Shown here piece by piece: positions 42,665 through 50,750 of a DNA stretch of 64,000 bases; within the stretch, counting starts at the first letter, position 1; each line of letters starts with the position of its first letter. Origin of the DNA: Candidatus Thorarchaeota archaeon MP8T_1 (GTDB lineage Archaea > Asgardarchaeota > Thorarchaeia > Thorarchaeales > Thorarchaeaceae). The stretch covers positions 124,001 to 188,000 of the forward strand of contig PJER01000001.1 in assembly GCA_002825465.1 (NCBI GenBank). The letters are read 5' to 3'. Under the pieces are notes generated by a model. It was not told where the DNA came from. It did not search any database and saw only the letters and a list, made by a program, of their open reading frames with translations. The translations under genes and the position numbers were made by a program.

Positions 42665-43150
42665 ATGGAACCCTCAATGAACACCGAAACGAGACAAGTG
42701 GATGCCTATCTCTCGATATTGACGACAATCAACAAAGGCATAGTAGAATTACTCGGTCCAGCATCAAAGGGGCTGATCTTTGGAACTGGAGTAGAAGAAG
42801 GAAAACGACTTGCAGATGGTCTTGAGAAAACAGATACGATTCAGAAAGCAATAAAGACACTCAATGAGGTTTATCATGGTGTTTGGGGCATCGAGTTGCA
42901 CCATAAAGAGGGAGAGTCATATTTCTACATGGACGACCTTGGACAACCATCATTCAATATAATGATACGCGAGTGTCCAATAAGACCAGCAGTGAAACTC
43001 AAAGGATTGGAACAATGTGGACCAATCTGTTATCTAACAAATGGATATCTCTGCGGTATGTTAGGAGAGATATTAGGAGAGAAAGTGGGTATGGAGATAG
43101 TCCATGCTGGACCTCTTGCTTGCAAAAAGAGGATATTCTTCAGGAACTAA
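42665..43150 (+). CDS. V4R/hydrocarbon-binding-like protein
   Basis: A soluble protein of 161 residues with an alpha/beta layout. Near the C-terminus, CGPICYLTNGYLCGMLGEILG is followed by VGMEIVHAGPLACKKRIFF. This recalls 4-vinyl-reductase/hydrocarbon-binding domains: a C-x-G helix, a strand, then a final cysteine before aromatic strand residues. Such domains bind small molecules or assist metal-cofactor assembly. Three or four cysteines could hold a metal. The start ATG 42665 is the best of several. It lies alone on the plus strand between the membrane-protein paralogues. Confidence 0.5.
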   Translation: MEPSMNTETRQVDAYLSILTTINKGIVELLGPASKGLIFGTGVEEGKRLADGLEKTDTIQKAIKTLNEVYHGVWGIELHHKEGESYFYMDDLGQPSFNIMIRECPIRPAVKLKGLEQCGPICYLTNGYLCGMLGEILGEKVGMEIVHAGPLACKKRIFFRN

Positions 43151-43167
43151 ATCCATCATCCCTTCAA

Positions 43168-43887
43168 TTATTCATCATAGCTCTCTAACCAATCTGCATC
43201 ATGTTCTCTTAGCAAGTTTGTGATATTGATGACCTTTGGATCAGGATCATGGATTGAATGGCGAAGACGAATCCACCAGGACCAATCCAGATAGAAGCCT
43301 TTCCAAGGAGAAATCACTTCTGGTTCTCGATACTTGTAAAGGAGAACTATACCTGCAAAGAACTGAATGGGAATAGGTGTGATCACAAATGGTATATCGT
43401 ACATCGCCCACAATGCTACTGTTATGATACTTGGTAAGATCATACTTGCTACACCAAGTGTCAATGCAATATCACGAGAGGTCTTCCCTTGAAAGAACCG
43501 ATTGACCTGGCGGATAAAGAGTAAATTAAATCCACAGAGAGGAATAGTCACCCAGAGTGCTGGAAATAGTTGCCCAGGTCTGAAGAAGAAATATGAAGTA
43601 TATTCTCCACCCAATAGCCAGAATCCGCTATAGATGTAACCTGGAACCAATTGATAATCTTGATAGATATTGATGATACCTACTGGAAGAAATATTGTAA
43701 CAAGAATCATTAGAATTCCTATAACCCGTGGGCTTGTTCCATAGAGTTCTTCTTCCTCGTCGGGGTAGGTCTTATAATTCTTCATGAAATTACCAATCAG
43801 TGCAACAACTCTATGCTCCAGACTCCCTTTCTCTTTGGACGCTCGGTCATTATCATTTTGCAAAGTGGTCAACCCCTCATTATACAT
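43168..43887 (-). CDS. Membrane protein of ELYGTSP family, copy 3
   Basis: Third paralogue, with EELYGTSPRVIGILMILV and PIPIQFFAGIVLLYKYREPEV, and a tail with DWSWWIRLRHSI. It ends 18 bases from the divergent-pointing V4R-like gene's stop. The start could be ATG 43887 or ATG 43785 (MKNYKTYPDEEE); the latter lies closer to the family start but has only a weak ribosome site. The middle helices differ most from the other copies. A group of three with one conserved pair of end motifs suggests a multimeric membrane complex, by inference. Confidence 0.65.
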   Translation of the reverse strand: MYNEGLTTLQNDNDRASKEKGSLEHRVVALIGNFMKNYKTYPDEEEELYGTSPRVIGILMILVTIFLPVGIINIYQDYQLVPGYIYSGFWLLGGEYTSYFFFRPGQLFPALWVTIPLCGFNLLFIRQVNRFFQGKTSRDIALTLGVASMILPSIITVALWAMYDIPFVITPIPIQFFAGIVLLYKYREPEVISPWKGFYLDWSWWIRLRHSIHDPDPKVINITNLLREHDADWLESYDE

Positions 43888-43964
43888 TGCATATTGTCGC
43901 CTAAAAAAGAAGACGACTGTAGAACTAACGTACCTAAATAGCCAAAATACAGACAGTTGGTAAG

Positions 43965-44022
43965 TTTTAAAAGCGAAGAGCTAGCACAGTTTTATTAGTG
44001 GTACAAGCCGAAGTGCTTGTAC
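43965..44022 (+). promoter_or_regulatory. Thermosome promoter with inverted repeat
   Basis: A TATA box TTTTAAAA (43965-43972) is followed by an inverted repeat GTACAAG (44001-44007) and CTTGTAC (44016-44022) with an eight-base gap. The repeat is centred near the expected transcription start, where a heat-shock repressor could act. Whether it is an operator or an RNA hairpin in the leader is open. Confidence 0.5.
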
Positions 44023-44103
44023 AGTTTTAGCAAATGAATAGCAGACTACTTTGGAATAGGTATCAAAGTGGCTTGCGAAAAATTAACCTTAAGGGGAATA
44101 ACA

Positions 44104-45759
44104 ATGGCACAGTTGTCAGGTACACCCGTCCTCATTCTTAAGGAGGGTACCAATCGAACACGCGGTAAAACCGCTCAACAGAACAACATCATGGCAGGTA
44201 TTGTTATCTCTGATGCTGTAAAATCAACTCTGGGTCCTCGTGGAATGGACAAGATGTTGGTGGACAGTCTTGGAGATGTGACAATCACCAATGACGGTGC
44301 TTCAATCCTAAAAGAGATTGACGTACAGCACCCAGCCGCAAAGATGCTTGTTGAAGTCGCAAAGAGCCAAGACCAGGAAACTGGTGACGGTACAACAACC
44401 TCAGTTGTCATCGCTGGAGAACTTTTGAAGAGAGCCCAGGAACTGCTTGAGAAGAAAATTCATCCCACAATTCTTGTTGGTGGTTATCAGAAGGCTGCTG
44501 AAGAGGCAACCAAGATACTCAATGAGATAGCAGTACCCATGGAAGGAATGGACAAGAAAACCTTGACCAAGATTGCTGCTACTTCAATGAACAGCAAGTC
44601 AGTTGTTGGTGCGAAAGACCACTTTGCAAAGATTGCAGTCGACTCAGTCCTTCAGATTTCTGAGGACAGAAATGGCAAGGTCAAAGCAGATATTGACATG
44701 ATTGAGATCATCAAGAAGCAAGGTAAGAGCCTAATTGAAACAGAGCTTGTTACTGGTATGGTCATTGACAAAGAGATCGTTCATGCATCCATGCCACGAA
44801 AAGTAGAAGGTGCAAAGATCGCTCTTGTTGATGCAGCTATTGAAGTCGAGAAGACCGAGTTCGATGCAGAGATTAGAATTGACAGTCCTGAACAGATTCA
44901 GGCTTTCCTCAATGAAGAAGAACGCATGCTCCGCAGCATGGTCGAGAAGATCGTTGCCTCTGGTGCAAATGTCCTCGTCTGTCAGAAAGGAATTGATGAT
45001 GTGGCTCAACACTATTTGGCCAAGGAAGGCATTGTTGCAATCCGTAGAGCCAAGAAGAGCACATTAGAGAAACTAGGTAAAGCCACTGGTGCAAAGACAG
45101 CCACTAACTTGGATGAGCTTGATGACAGCTACCTCGGTTCAGCAGGTGTTGTTGAAGAGGTCAGAATTGGTGACGACAAGCTTGTCTACGTGAGAGACTG
45201 CAAAGATCCTAAGGCCGTATCCATCGTCATTCGCGGTGGTACTGAGCACGTAGTTGATGAAGCAGATAGAGCACTCCATGATGCACTCTGTGTTGTTAGG
45301 AATGTTGTCGAGGATGGAACTTACGTTGCTGGTGGTGGCTCAACAGAGGCAGAGATTGCCAGACGCTTAGAGACCTTCGCTAACAAGGTTGGCGGTCGTG
45401 AGCAACTAGCAATAGAGGCTTTCGCTGAATCACTTAGAATCGTTCCAAAGACCCTTGCTGAGAATGGTGGTCATGACCCCATTGACATCATCGCTGACCT
45501 TAACAAAGACCACTCTGGTGAAAGTGGCCTCTGGTTCGGCGTAGATGTTGAAAAGGGTAAAAGCAGTGACATGATGAAAGCAGGAGTAATAGAACCTGCT
45601 CGTGTCAAGAGCCAAGCAATCCGTTCAGCTGCAGAGGCTGCACAGATGATCCTTCGTATCGACGATGTCATCGCAGCAAAAGCAACCGCAGGTCCACCGC
45701 CAGGTGCTGGTGGCATGGGTGGTATGGGCGGAATGGGCGGCATGCCTGGAATGATGTAG
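44104..45759 (+). CDS. thsA: Thermosome (group II chaperonin) subunit
   Basis: Folds proteins in a double ring with ATP, without a GroES-type lid. Landmarks are [26 protein letters not shown], the ATP-binding [15 protein letters not shown], and the C-terminal glycine-methionine tail [16 protein letters not shown]. About 551 residues from ATG 44104, which follows AAGGGGA; the frame runs 12 codons further upstream. There is no second subunit in this window. The promoter has an inverted repeat that could mediate heat-shock control. A terminator follows at 45788. Confidence 0.95.
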   Translation: MAQLSGTPVLILKEGTNRTRGKTAQQNNIMAGIVISDAVKSTLGPRGMDKMLVDSLGDVTITNDGASILKEIDVQHPAAKMLVEVAKSQDQETGDGTTTSVVIAGELLKRAQELLEKKIHPTILVGGYQKAAEEATKILNEIAVPMEGMDKKTLTKIAATSMNSKSVVGAKDHFAKIAVDSVLQISEDRNGKVKADIDMIEIIKKQGKSLIETELVTGMVIDKEIVHASMPRKVEGAKIALVDAAIEVEKTEFDAEIRIDSPEQIQAFLNEEERMLRSMVEKIVASGANVLVCQKGIDDVAQHYLAKEGIVAIRRAKKSTLEKLGKATGAKTATNLDELDDSYLGSAGVVEEVRIGDDKLVYVRDCKDPKAVSIVIRGGTEHVVDEADRALHDALCVVRNVVEDGTYVAGGGSTEAEIARRLETFANKVGGREQLAIEAFAESLRIVPKTLAENGGHDPIDIIADLNKDHSGESGLWFGVDVEKGKSSDMMKAGVIEPARVKSQAIRSAAEAAQMILRIDDVIAAKATAGPPPGAGGMGGMGGMGGMPGMM

Positions 45760-45787
45760 TAAAAGCACATAAAGACTTAGATGAATT

Positions 45788-45820
45788 GGAGCCGCAAGGC
45801 TCCTCTCACTTTCTTTTTTT
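45788..45820 (+). terminator. Hairpin plus T-run terminator
   Basis: GGAGCC (45788-45793), loop GCAA, GGCTCC (45798-45803), followed by a T-rich stretch ending TTCTTTTTTT at 45820. It lies 28 bases after the thermosome stop. Confidence 0.6.
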
Positions 45821-45834
45821 CAGAGGTTTAACAC

Positions 45835-46704
45835 GTGACTAGAATCTTGATAGTAGGAGCACAAACATTCGACTCAGGCAAGACTCAATTTGCTATAGAA
45901 CTCGGACGGTTCCTGCAAGATTCTGGTCAGTCAGTGACTTATTTCAAACCAGTCAGTGGACATAACTACTGGTACAATTATGAGCACACAAAGATATGCC
46001 TAAAGAGAGGTCAATTAATCTCAAAGGATGCTAGACGAGCAATAGAAGAACTTGGAATCACCTCAGGCCCATATCTAATCAATCCAATTCATAGTCTATT
46101 TGTTCCAGCAAGGATTGAGAGACCCCTTCAGAACTTACATTCTAGCCTAGGTCTTGCTGGTGCAAGCTCGATTCTGGTTATGCAAAGATTTAGCAAGCCA
46201 GAGGGTGATGGGTTTGATACAACAATGCTCGTTGCTGATGAACTTGTGGAAGAAGAGAGAGTGATGATTGGTCTTGATGAAGTAGGTAAATTATCTCACG
46301 AAGCAAGTATTTACTCAGCAGACAGTTTGGAGACTTTTCAAGAATTTGAAAATCAGCATTTTGAAAATTATGTTACAAAGGCATTTTCACAGATTGAAAA
46401 GACTGCTGATAATGTGATTGTTGAATCATTCAATGATTCTGCATGGCCCTGGGAGAATCTCTTGGAAGTCGATCATGTTCTTGTGGTGTCACCGGGACAT
46501 GTTTTCAGCTATGATCCAGAACGGTTCCGGAAAGGAACTTTCCTCTATCATCGAGGGCATTTTCCAATTCGTGAAGTGACATTTGGTAAGATGTCAGACC
46601 TGTTAAAACCAAGTAGTAGACTCGACTTGAAACCAGACACTCATCTGGATGCTCAAAATGCTAAGGAGCTGGGTATTGAGTACCACACAGGAAAGAATGA
46701 TTAA
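45835..46704 (+). CDS. P-loop ATPase, unknown target
   Basis: The N-terminus carries a P-loop of the dethiobiotin-synthetase/MinD type (ILIVGAQTFDSGKTQFA, with the Walker A as GAQTFDSGKTQ). A helix and then a V-T-Y-F-K-P-V-S-G strand follow. The rest is an alpha/beta domain with the DVNI-like strand TADNVIVESFND. No cobyrinic, dethiobiotin or partition motif beyond the P-loop is clear. Starts at GTG 45835 (MTRILIVGA). It lies in the same direction between thermosome and thioredoxin reductase, 57 bases before the latter. Confidence 0.65.
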   Translation: MTRILIVGAQTFDSGKTQFAIELGRFLQDSGQSVTYFKPVSGHNYWYNYEHTKICLKRGQLISKDARRAIEELGITSGPYLINPIHSLFVPARIERPLQNLHSSLGLAGASSILVMQRFSKPEGDGFDTTMLVADELVEEERVMIGLDEVGKLSHEASIYSADSLETFQEFENQHFENYVTKAFSQIEKTADNVIVESFNDSAWPWENLLEVDHVLVVSPGHVFSYDPERFRKGTFLYHRGHFPIREVTFGKMSDLLKPSSRLDLKPDTHLDAQNAKELGIEYHTGKND

Positions 46705-46761
46705 GCACAAAATGATGTTTTCACACAGCACAACAGGGACCAAAGGAATGGAGAAACAAAA

Positions 46762-47715
46762 GTGACAGAAGACTTAGACTGGGAATTGATTATCATTGGT
46801 GGTGGACCTGCTGGAATGACAGCGGCTATCTACGGGGCTAGATATGGACTCAAGACTCTTCTACTTGAGGGAAAGGTCCTTGGTGGTGCACAAGCGACTA
46901 GCCCAGGTATAGAGAACTATCCTGGTTACACATACATTGTTGGAATAGAGCTTGCTACAAAAATGAAAGAGCAAGTGAAGAAGTGTGGTGCAATCATCAA
47001 AGAGATCACTGATGTGCGTTCAATTGAACGTGAAGGGGACAATGGTGATTTCCTTTTAGATACTCGGCGAGGTGTCTACCGAGCAAAAGCAATCGTTATT
47101 GCAACTGGGGGTGGGCATAAACATCTTGGTGTCCCAGGAGAAGAGAAGCTTACTGGTCGAGGTGTGAGTTTTTGTGCCACGTGCGATGGTCCGCTATTCC
47201 GAGACAAAACAGTCGCAGTTGTAGGTGGAGGTAACACTGCTGTTACTGAAGCGCTCTATCTAGCAGAATTGACAAAGAAGGTCTATCTGATTCATCGTAG
47301 AGATGAACTCAGAGCAGAGAAAATAGTTCAGGATTATGTCTTCAAATCGGATGTTGAGATTATCTGGAATTCTGTTGTGAAAGAGATCAAGGGAGAGGAT
47401 CTCATTAACGCACTTGTTCTTGAAAACGTGAAGACAGGTGAACAGAAAACACTAGAAGTCGATGGTGCCTTTATCGCTCTTGGTTCAAAACCTGAAAGTG
47501 CACTTGCAAAGAGCATCGGTGTTGAAACAAATGAAAGAGGAGAAATCCTTGTCAATGCAAAACAAGCAACCAACATCGTTGGAGTCTTTGCAGCTGGAGA
47601 TGTAGTGGAGTCAATGAAGCAGATTGCTGTTGCTGTGGGCCATGGCGCAATTGCTGCAGACTCTGCCTATTCATACATTAGACAACTTCAGAGAGGACCA
47701 ATTGGATATGCATAG
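46762..47715 (+). CDS. trxB: Thioredoxin reductase
   Basis: A homodimeric NAD(P)H-dependent flavoprotein that reduces a thioredoxin-like partner. The FAD site is IIGGGPAGMTAAIYGARYG (GGGPAG near residue 13). The redox-active pair is CATC (Cys138 and Cys141, in SFCATCDGPLFRD). The NAD(P)H site is VVGGGNTAVTEALYLAELT, and the final ATNIVGVFAAGDVVE matches the family. Start is GTG 46762. No thioredoxin gene is nearby. The NADH/NADPH preference is not obvious from the motif. Length (317) is normal. Confidence 0.93.
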   Translation: MTEDLDWELIIIGGGPAGMTAAIYGARYGLKTLLLEGKVLGGAQATSPGIENYPGYTYIVGIELATKMKEQVKKCGAIIKEITDVRSIEREGDNGDFLLDTRRGVYRAKAIVIATGGGHKHLGVPGEEKLTGRGVSFCATCDGPLFRDKTVAVVGGGNTAVTEALYLAELTKKVYLIHRRDELRAEKIVQDYVFKSDVEIIWNSVVKEIKGEDLINALVLENVKTGEQKTLEVDGAFIALGSKPESALAKSIGVETNERGEILVNAKQATNIVGVFAAGDVVESMKQIAVAVGHGAIAADSAYSYIRQLQRGPIGYA

Positions 47716-47781
47716 AGAATGAGTGGCAAGTCTCAGCTGCTCACCGTTTCGTCATTGCGTTATGCTCCGATTATAGTAATG

Positions 47782-47810
47782 GCCTCATCGACTGCCATAG
47801 ATGATGAGGC
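47782..47810. terminator. Hairpin between convergent genes
   Basis: GCCTCATC (47782-47789) pairs with GATGAGGC (47803-47810) across 13 bases, between the stops of trxB and the first small membrane-protein gene. Confidence 0.5.
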
Positions 47811-47822
47811 ATGAATTCCTTA

Positions 47823-48272
47823 TCAGTCTGTGGAATGAGTCTCGTATTCATTATAAGCCCATTTACTTCTCAAAAACGAAATCCCAAGATACACACAAAT
47901 AATTCCCTCAATAATTAGAGAACAAGCGAAAACAAGGGCTTCGATGTCAGGAAGAGTCCATGTGTTGGCGAGGTCAAATATGTATACTACTGAGAAAACT
48001 GCAGAATATAGGTATATAGTCAAAAGGGGTAGATAGAGGATTAAAGCTATTTTTTTCTTCAATAGAATAAAGACACCACTTAGTAACTCTATAGAGGAGA
48101 ATATCAAAGTAATAATCACAAGAGGGTTTCCAAATATTGCAAAAGAATAGAGAAAGGGTATTATTGATATGAGAAGTCTTGAGAAGAGAGCAAATCGAAG
48201 CAGATGAAGATATCCTACGAAACGTACATATTTTATCTGTTCTACGAAAAACGTTCTATTTTGGTCATCCAA
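47823..48272 (-). CDS. Small four-helix membrane protein, copy 1
   Basis: First of three tandem paralogues (also 48359-48823 and a frameshifted one at 48914-49326). Four helices: FALFSRLLISIIPFLY, IITLIFSSIELLSGVFIL, ALILYLPLLTIYLYS and ALVFACSLIIEGIICVYLG, ending with FLRSKWAYN. All copies share [ML]-[EM]-x-x-x-E-[ML]-L-x-G-x-[FM]-[IF]-L-x-[KR]-[KR] around the second helix. The start appears to be TTG 48272, behind GGAGGGAG. No enzymatic motif. The family resembles DoxX-like small membrane proteins in size only. Confidence 0.6.
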   Translation of the reverse strand: MDDQNRTFFVEQIKYVRFVGYLHLLRFALFSRLLISIIPFLYSFAIFGNPLVIITLIFSSIELLSGVFILLKKKIALILYLPLLTIYLYSAVFSVVYIFDLANTWTLPDIEALVFACSLIIEGIICVYLGISFLRSKWAYNEYETHSTD

Positions 48273-48284
48273 TTTTGAATATCT

Positions 48285-48343
48285 CCCTCCACAATAACTA
48301 CAATACCATTTTTCTCAAACTTGGATAAAAGTAAGATGGTCAC
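48285..48343 (-). repeat. Promoter repeat before membrane-protein copy 1
   Basis: This 59-base segment recurs at 48836-48894 before copy 2, with a TATA-like ACTTTTATCC (minus strand, 48323-48332) and, at its end, a Shine-Dalgarno stretch GGAGGGAG. It also contains, in frame with the following gene, codons for KWYCSYCG, with a stop TGA just upstream. Confidence 0.5.
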
Positions 48344-48358
48344 ATACGGTGGAATGAA

Positions 48359-48823
48359 TTAGTAAGAAGAGTTACGGATCCTCCTTTCTTGATGAATAAT
48401 TAGAAACAGAAGTAATATTATTTCTATCAAATTCAAGGCACCAATCATTAATTCGATAGAAAGCCAAGGAGGAACAAATCCATAGTTTGCAATGTTGGGG
48501 AGAATAAAAACAAGATATCGTAGTGATCTATCAATGGGATGAGCGGCTAGTATTCCAGTCGCAAAATAGAGAAGTGCGAGGTATATAACCCGAAACCTTC
48601 TCGTTAAGAACATAAATCCAATCAACATTTCAACGAACATTGAAGTGATATACACAATAATAATCAAAAAATAAGTTTCACCTGAGATAACTGTAAGCGA
48701 TGTCGCTAATTCATAAATTATCACAATACAGCGTATGAAATGTAAGGTGGCAAGTGCTTGAAAAGCCCAAATTCTATCTGTTTGCCAAGTTCGTTTCGTT
48801 GCGTCCTGATTTTGATTCTCCAA
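48359..48823 (-). CDS. Small four-helix membrane protein, copy 2
   Basis: Paralogue of the flanking genes, 154 residues, starting at TTG 48823 (MENQNQDATKRTW). It has the same four-helix layout: TLHFIRCIVIIYELATSL, IIVYITSMFVEMLIGFMFL, VIYLALLYFATGILA and WLSIELMIGALNLIEIILLLFL. The C-terminus is charged (HQERRIRNSSY). The promoter segment at 48836-48894 is a direct repeat of the one before copy 1. The function is unknown. A tandem family of this kind often encodes membrane complexes of variable subunits, by inference. Confidence 0.6.
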   Translation of the reverse strand: MENQNQDATKRTWQTDRIWAFQALATLHFIRCIVIIYELATSLTVISGETYFLIIIVYITSMFVEMLIGFMFLTRRFRVIYLALLYFATGILAAHPIDRSLRYLVFILPNIANYGFVPPWLSIELMIGALNLIEIILLLFLIIHQERRIRNSSY

Positions 48824-48835
48824 TTCCGAATTGCT

Positions 48836-48894
48836 CTCTCCACAATAACTACAATACCATTTTCCTCAAACTTGGATAAAAGTAGAATGGTCAC
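48836..48894 (-). repeat. Promoter repeat before membrane-protein copy 2
   Basis: Direct repeat of 48285-48343, differing by a few bases. Same TATA-like box, and the same possible KWYCSYCG codons in frame with the following gene. Confidence 0.5.
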
Positions 48895-48913
48895 TGTCTG
48901 TAGAATGAGTTTT

Positions 48914-49326
48914 CTAAGTATCAGAAACCCAATTACTTCTAATCCACGATATTCCTAGATATATACATAGAATTCCCTCGACTAGTACTGATCCAAATGG
49001 AATCAATTGCCAAAGGTTATGCAGAAACCAATTCCACATCAATAGAATATACAGGCATTGGATGAAAAGAAAGGGAAGAGAAATAATTAGAGCGAGTTTT
49101 TTCCTCATTAGAATGAGAATTCCTACTAGCATCTCTACCAGAGAAATAATGAAAGTAGGGTCTAGTGTAATTGTGCCGACTAGACTTGGACTTGGGATAA
49201 AAAGAATTGAGTAAGTAAAAAAATATATGACCGAAAGAAATGCAGAATTGCGATTAGATTGATAGACCAACGATTAGATTCTATAAACCAATTCTTGCTT
49301 TTTAGAGCTGTTTGGTTGGTCTCCAT
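48914..49326 (-). pseudogene. Small four-helix membrane protein, copy 3, with -1 frameshift
   Basis: The frame from ATG 49326 (METNQTALKSKNWF, then AILHFFRSYIFL) aligns with copy 2's start. It ends in a stop about a dozen codons past the T7 run, while the frame from 49216 to 48914 carries the remaining helices (SLVEMLVGILILMRKKLAL, GSVLVEGILCIYLGISWI). The switch falls at codons ATT TTT TTA, which contain T_TTT_TTA in the correct register for a -1 slip (positions 49216-49222). With the slip the product has 137 residues, like its paralogues (149 and 154). It may be a sequencing or assembly error, a decayed gene, or programmed frameshifting. Confidence 0.6.
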
Positions 49327-49515
49327 TATATACTACTCTCACATAACGATGGTAACTACCTCAACATAATAGGTGACCTTCGTTAAAAGTAGTGTGTATC
49401 CGTAGATAGTACGATTCCGTAGTAATGGGAAACGTTAATAACGCCACCCTAGTCCGATGCTCAACACGCTGAGTACACCTTCTCAGCAGCATTAAAATCT
49501 GACCGGGATGTCGAC

Positions 49516-50712
49516 ATGAAAAGGGTCAAGGTAATTTCAATTGCATTAGCATTTATGTTCGTGTTAGTGGCAGTTTCAGTACAACCTGTATCTGCTGCAA
49601 GTAGATCTGATTCACTTAGATCCTATATCAGTGATAGATTTGATACTGTAAGAGGTGGATATAGTCCTCCTTCTGATGATGTTGTTCGAGTTGACGCAAC
49701 ATATGGAGCTGTTCTAGCCCAGTATGAACTGGGACTTCTCAGCACTAGACCTCCGCCGGTCAACCTTACGAAAGTTCTCAATAGTATTGCTTTGCGACAG
49801 TGGCTCACAAACGATCCTGACAATGATTTAGATCAGAAGAGATACGGTGGTTTCGGCGAGTACTTGGTTGGACCTGTTACAATGTCCATGACATTGAAAG
49901 GTGTACAGGCTATTGAGATGCTTGAAGAACAGGCAGATTACCCTGGAGTTACATCCATCGAGATTGATGAAGAAGCCTTGCTTTCATATGTCAATAGAAG
50001 CTTATCCGATTCTGGAGGATTCAGCAGTATTCCTGGTAATAGTCCAGATATCGTTTCAACCTATCAAGCTCTATACATCCTAGACTACCTTGATACAACC
50101 TATGGTCTAAATATCGAAGATACATGGAATGAAACAGCTACACTAGAATGGATCAATGAATGCCGAGTCGTTCAAACCTTCAAGCTTAGTCCTACTTCAG
50201 ATACAGTCGGAGTGACAGCAACTAGTGCGGGTATTCTTGCACTCAGCCTACATCCTAGTGATCCAGCAATTACGCAACTTCAGGAAGCTGTTAATTGGGT
50301 ATTAGATAGACAAATCCTAGATGGCCCGGATGATAGATTTGTTGGTGGATTTGAGGAAGGAATTCAGACCGATGATGTGAATTTTCAGACAACATATAAC
50401 GCATTGAAATTGTTAGATTTCGCAAATGCGCTCGTTTCAGTCAATGAAACACTTGTTGTCGATTTTATCCTGAATTGCCAAGTCGAGGATGGTTCATGGG
50501 GATTTGTTCCAGATGCTACTGTAGGAACTTTAGTTTATGCAGGACAAGCATGTGAATTACTAAACATGTTTGGAAATGCAGCCAACATTCTTGCAAGCTC
50601 AGAAGACCCCTACAGTCCAGGTGGATTCGAATTGGACTGGAGATATCTCCTCTTCGGTGGTATTATAGTGCTCGCACTTGTGATAGCAATAATAATGGTC
50701 AGGAGAGATTGA
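49516..50712 (+). CDS. Secreted prenyltransferase/squalene-oxidase-type repeat protein
   Basis: An exported, anchored protein of 398 residues. Signal peptide: VISIALAFMFVLVAVSVQPVSA. The ectodomain has alpha-alpha repeats of the prenyltransferase type, ending in characteristic turns: DSGGFSSIPGNSPDIVSTYQALYILDYL and VEDGSWGFVPDATVGTLVYAGQACELL. One C-terminal helix (YLLFGGIIVLALVIAIIMV) with an RRD stop anchors it. The repeats form an alpha-toroid in the family; here the location outside the cell argues against lipid synthesis and for a binding role. The Shine-Dalgarno is GGGATG before ATG 49516. Confidence 0.7.
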   Translation: MKRVKVISIALAFMFVLVAVSVQPVSAASRSDSLRSYISDRFDTVRGGYSPPSDDVVRVDATYGAVLAQYELGLLSTRPPPVNLTKVLNSIALRQWLTNDPDNDLDQKRYGGFGEYLVGPVTMSMTLKGVQAIEMLEEQADYPGVTSIEIDEEALLSYVNRSLSDSGGFSSIPGNSPDIVSTYQALYILDYLDTTYGLNIEDTWNETATLEWINECRVVQTFKLSPTSDTVGVTATSAGILALSLHPSDPAITQLQEAVNWVLDRQILDGPDDRFVGGFEEGIQTDDVNFQTTYNALKLLDFANALVSVNETLVVDFILNCQVEDGSWGFVPDATVGTLVYAGQACELLNMFGNAANILASSEDPYSPGGFELDWRYLLFGGIIVLALVIAIIMVRRD

Positions 50713-50750
50713 GACAAACCTTTATCACATCTCTGCTATAACTAGCCAAT

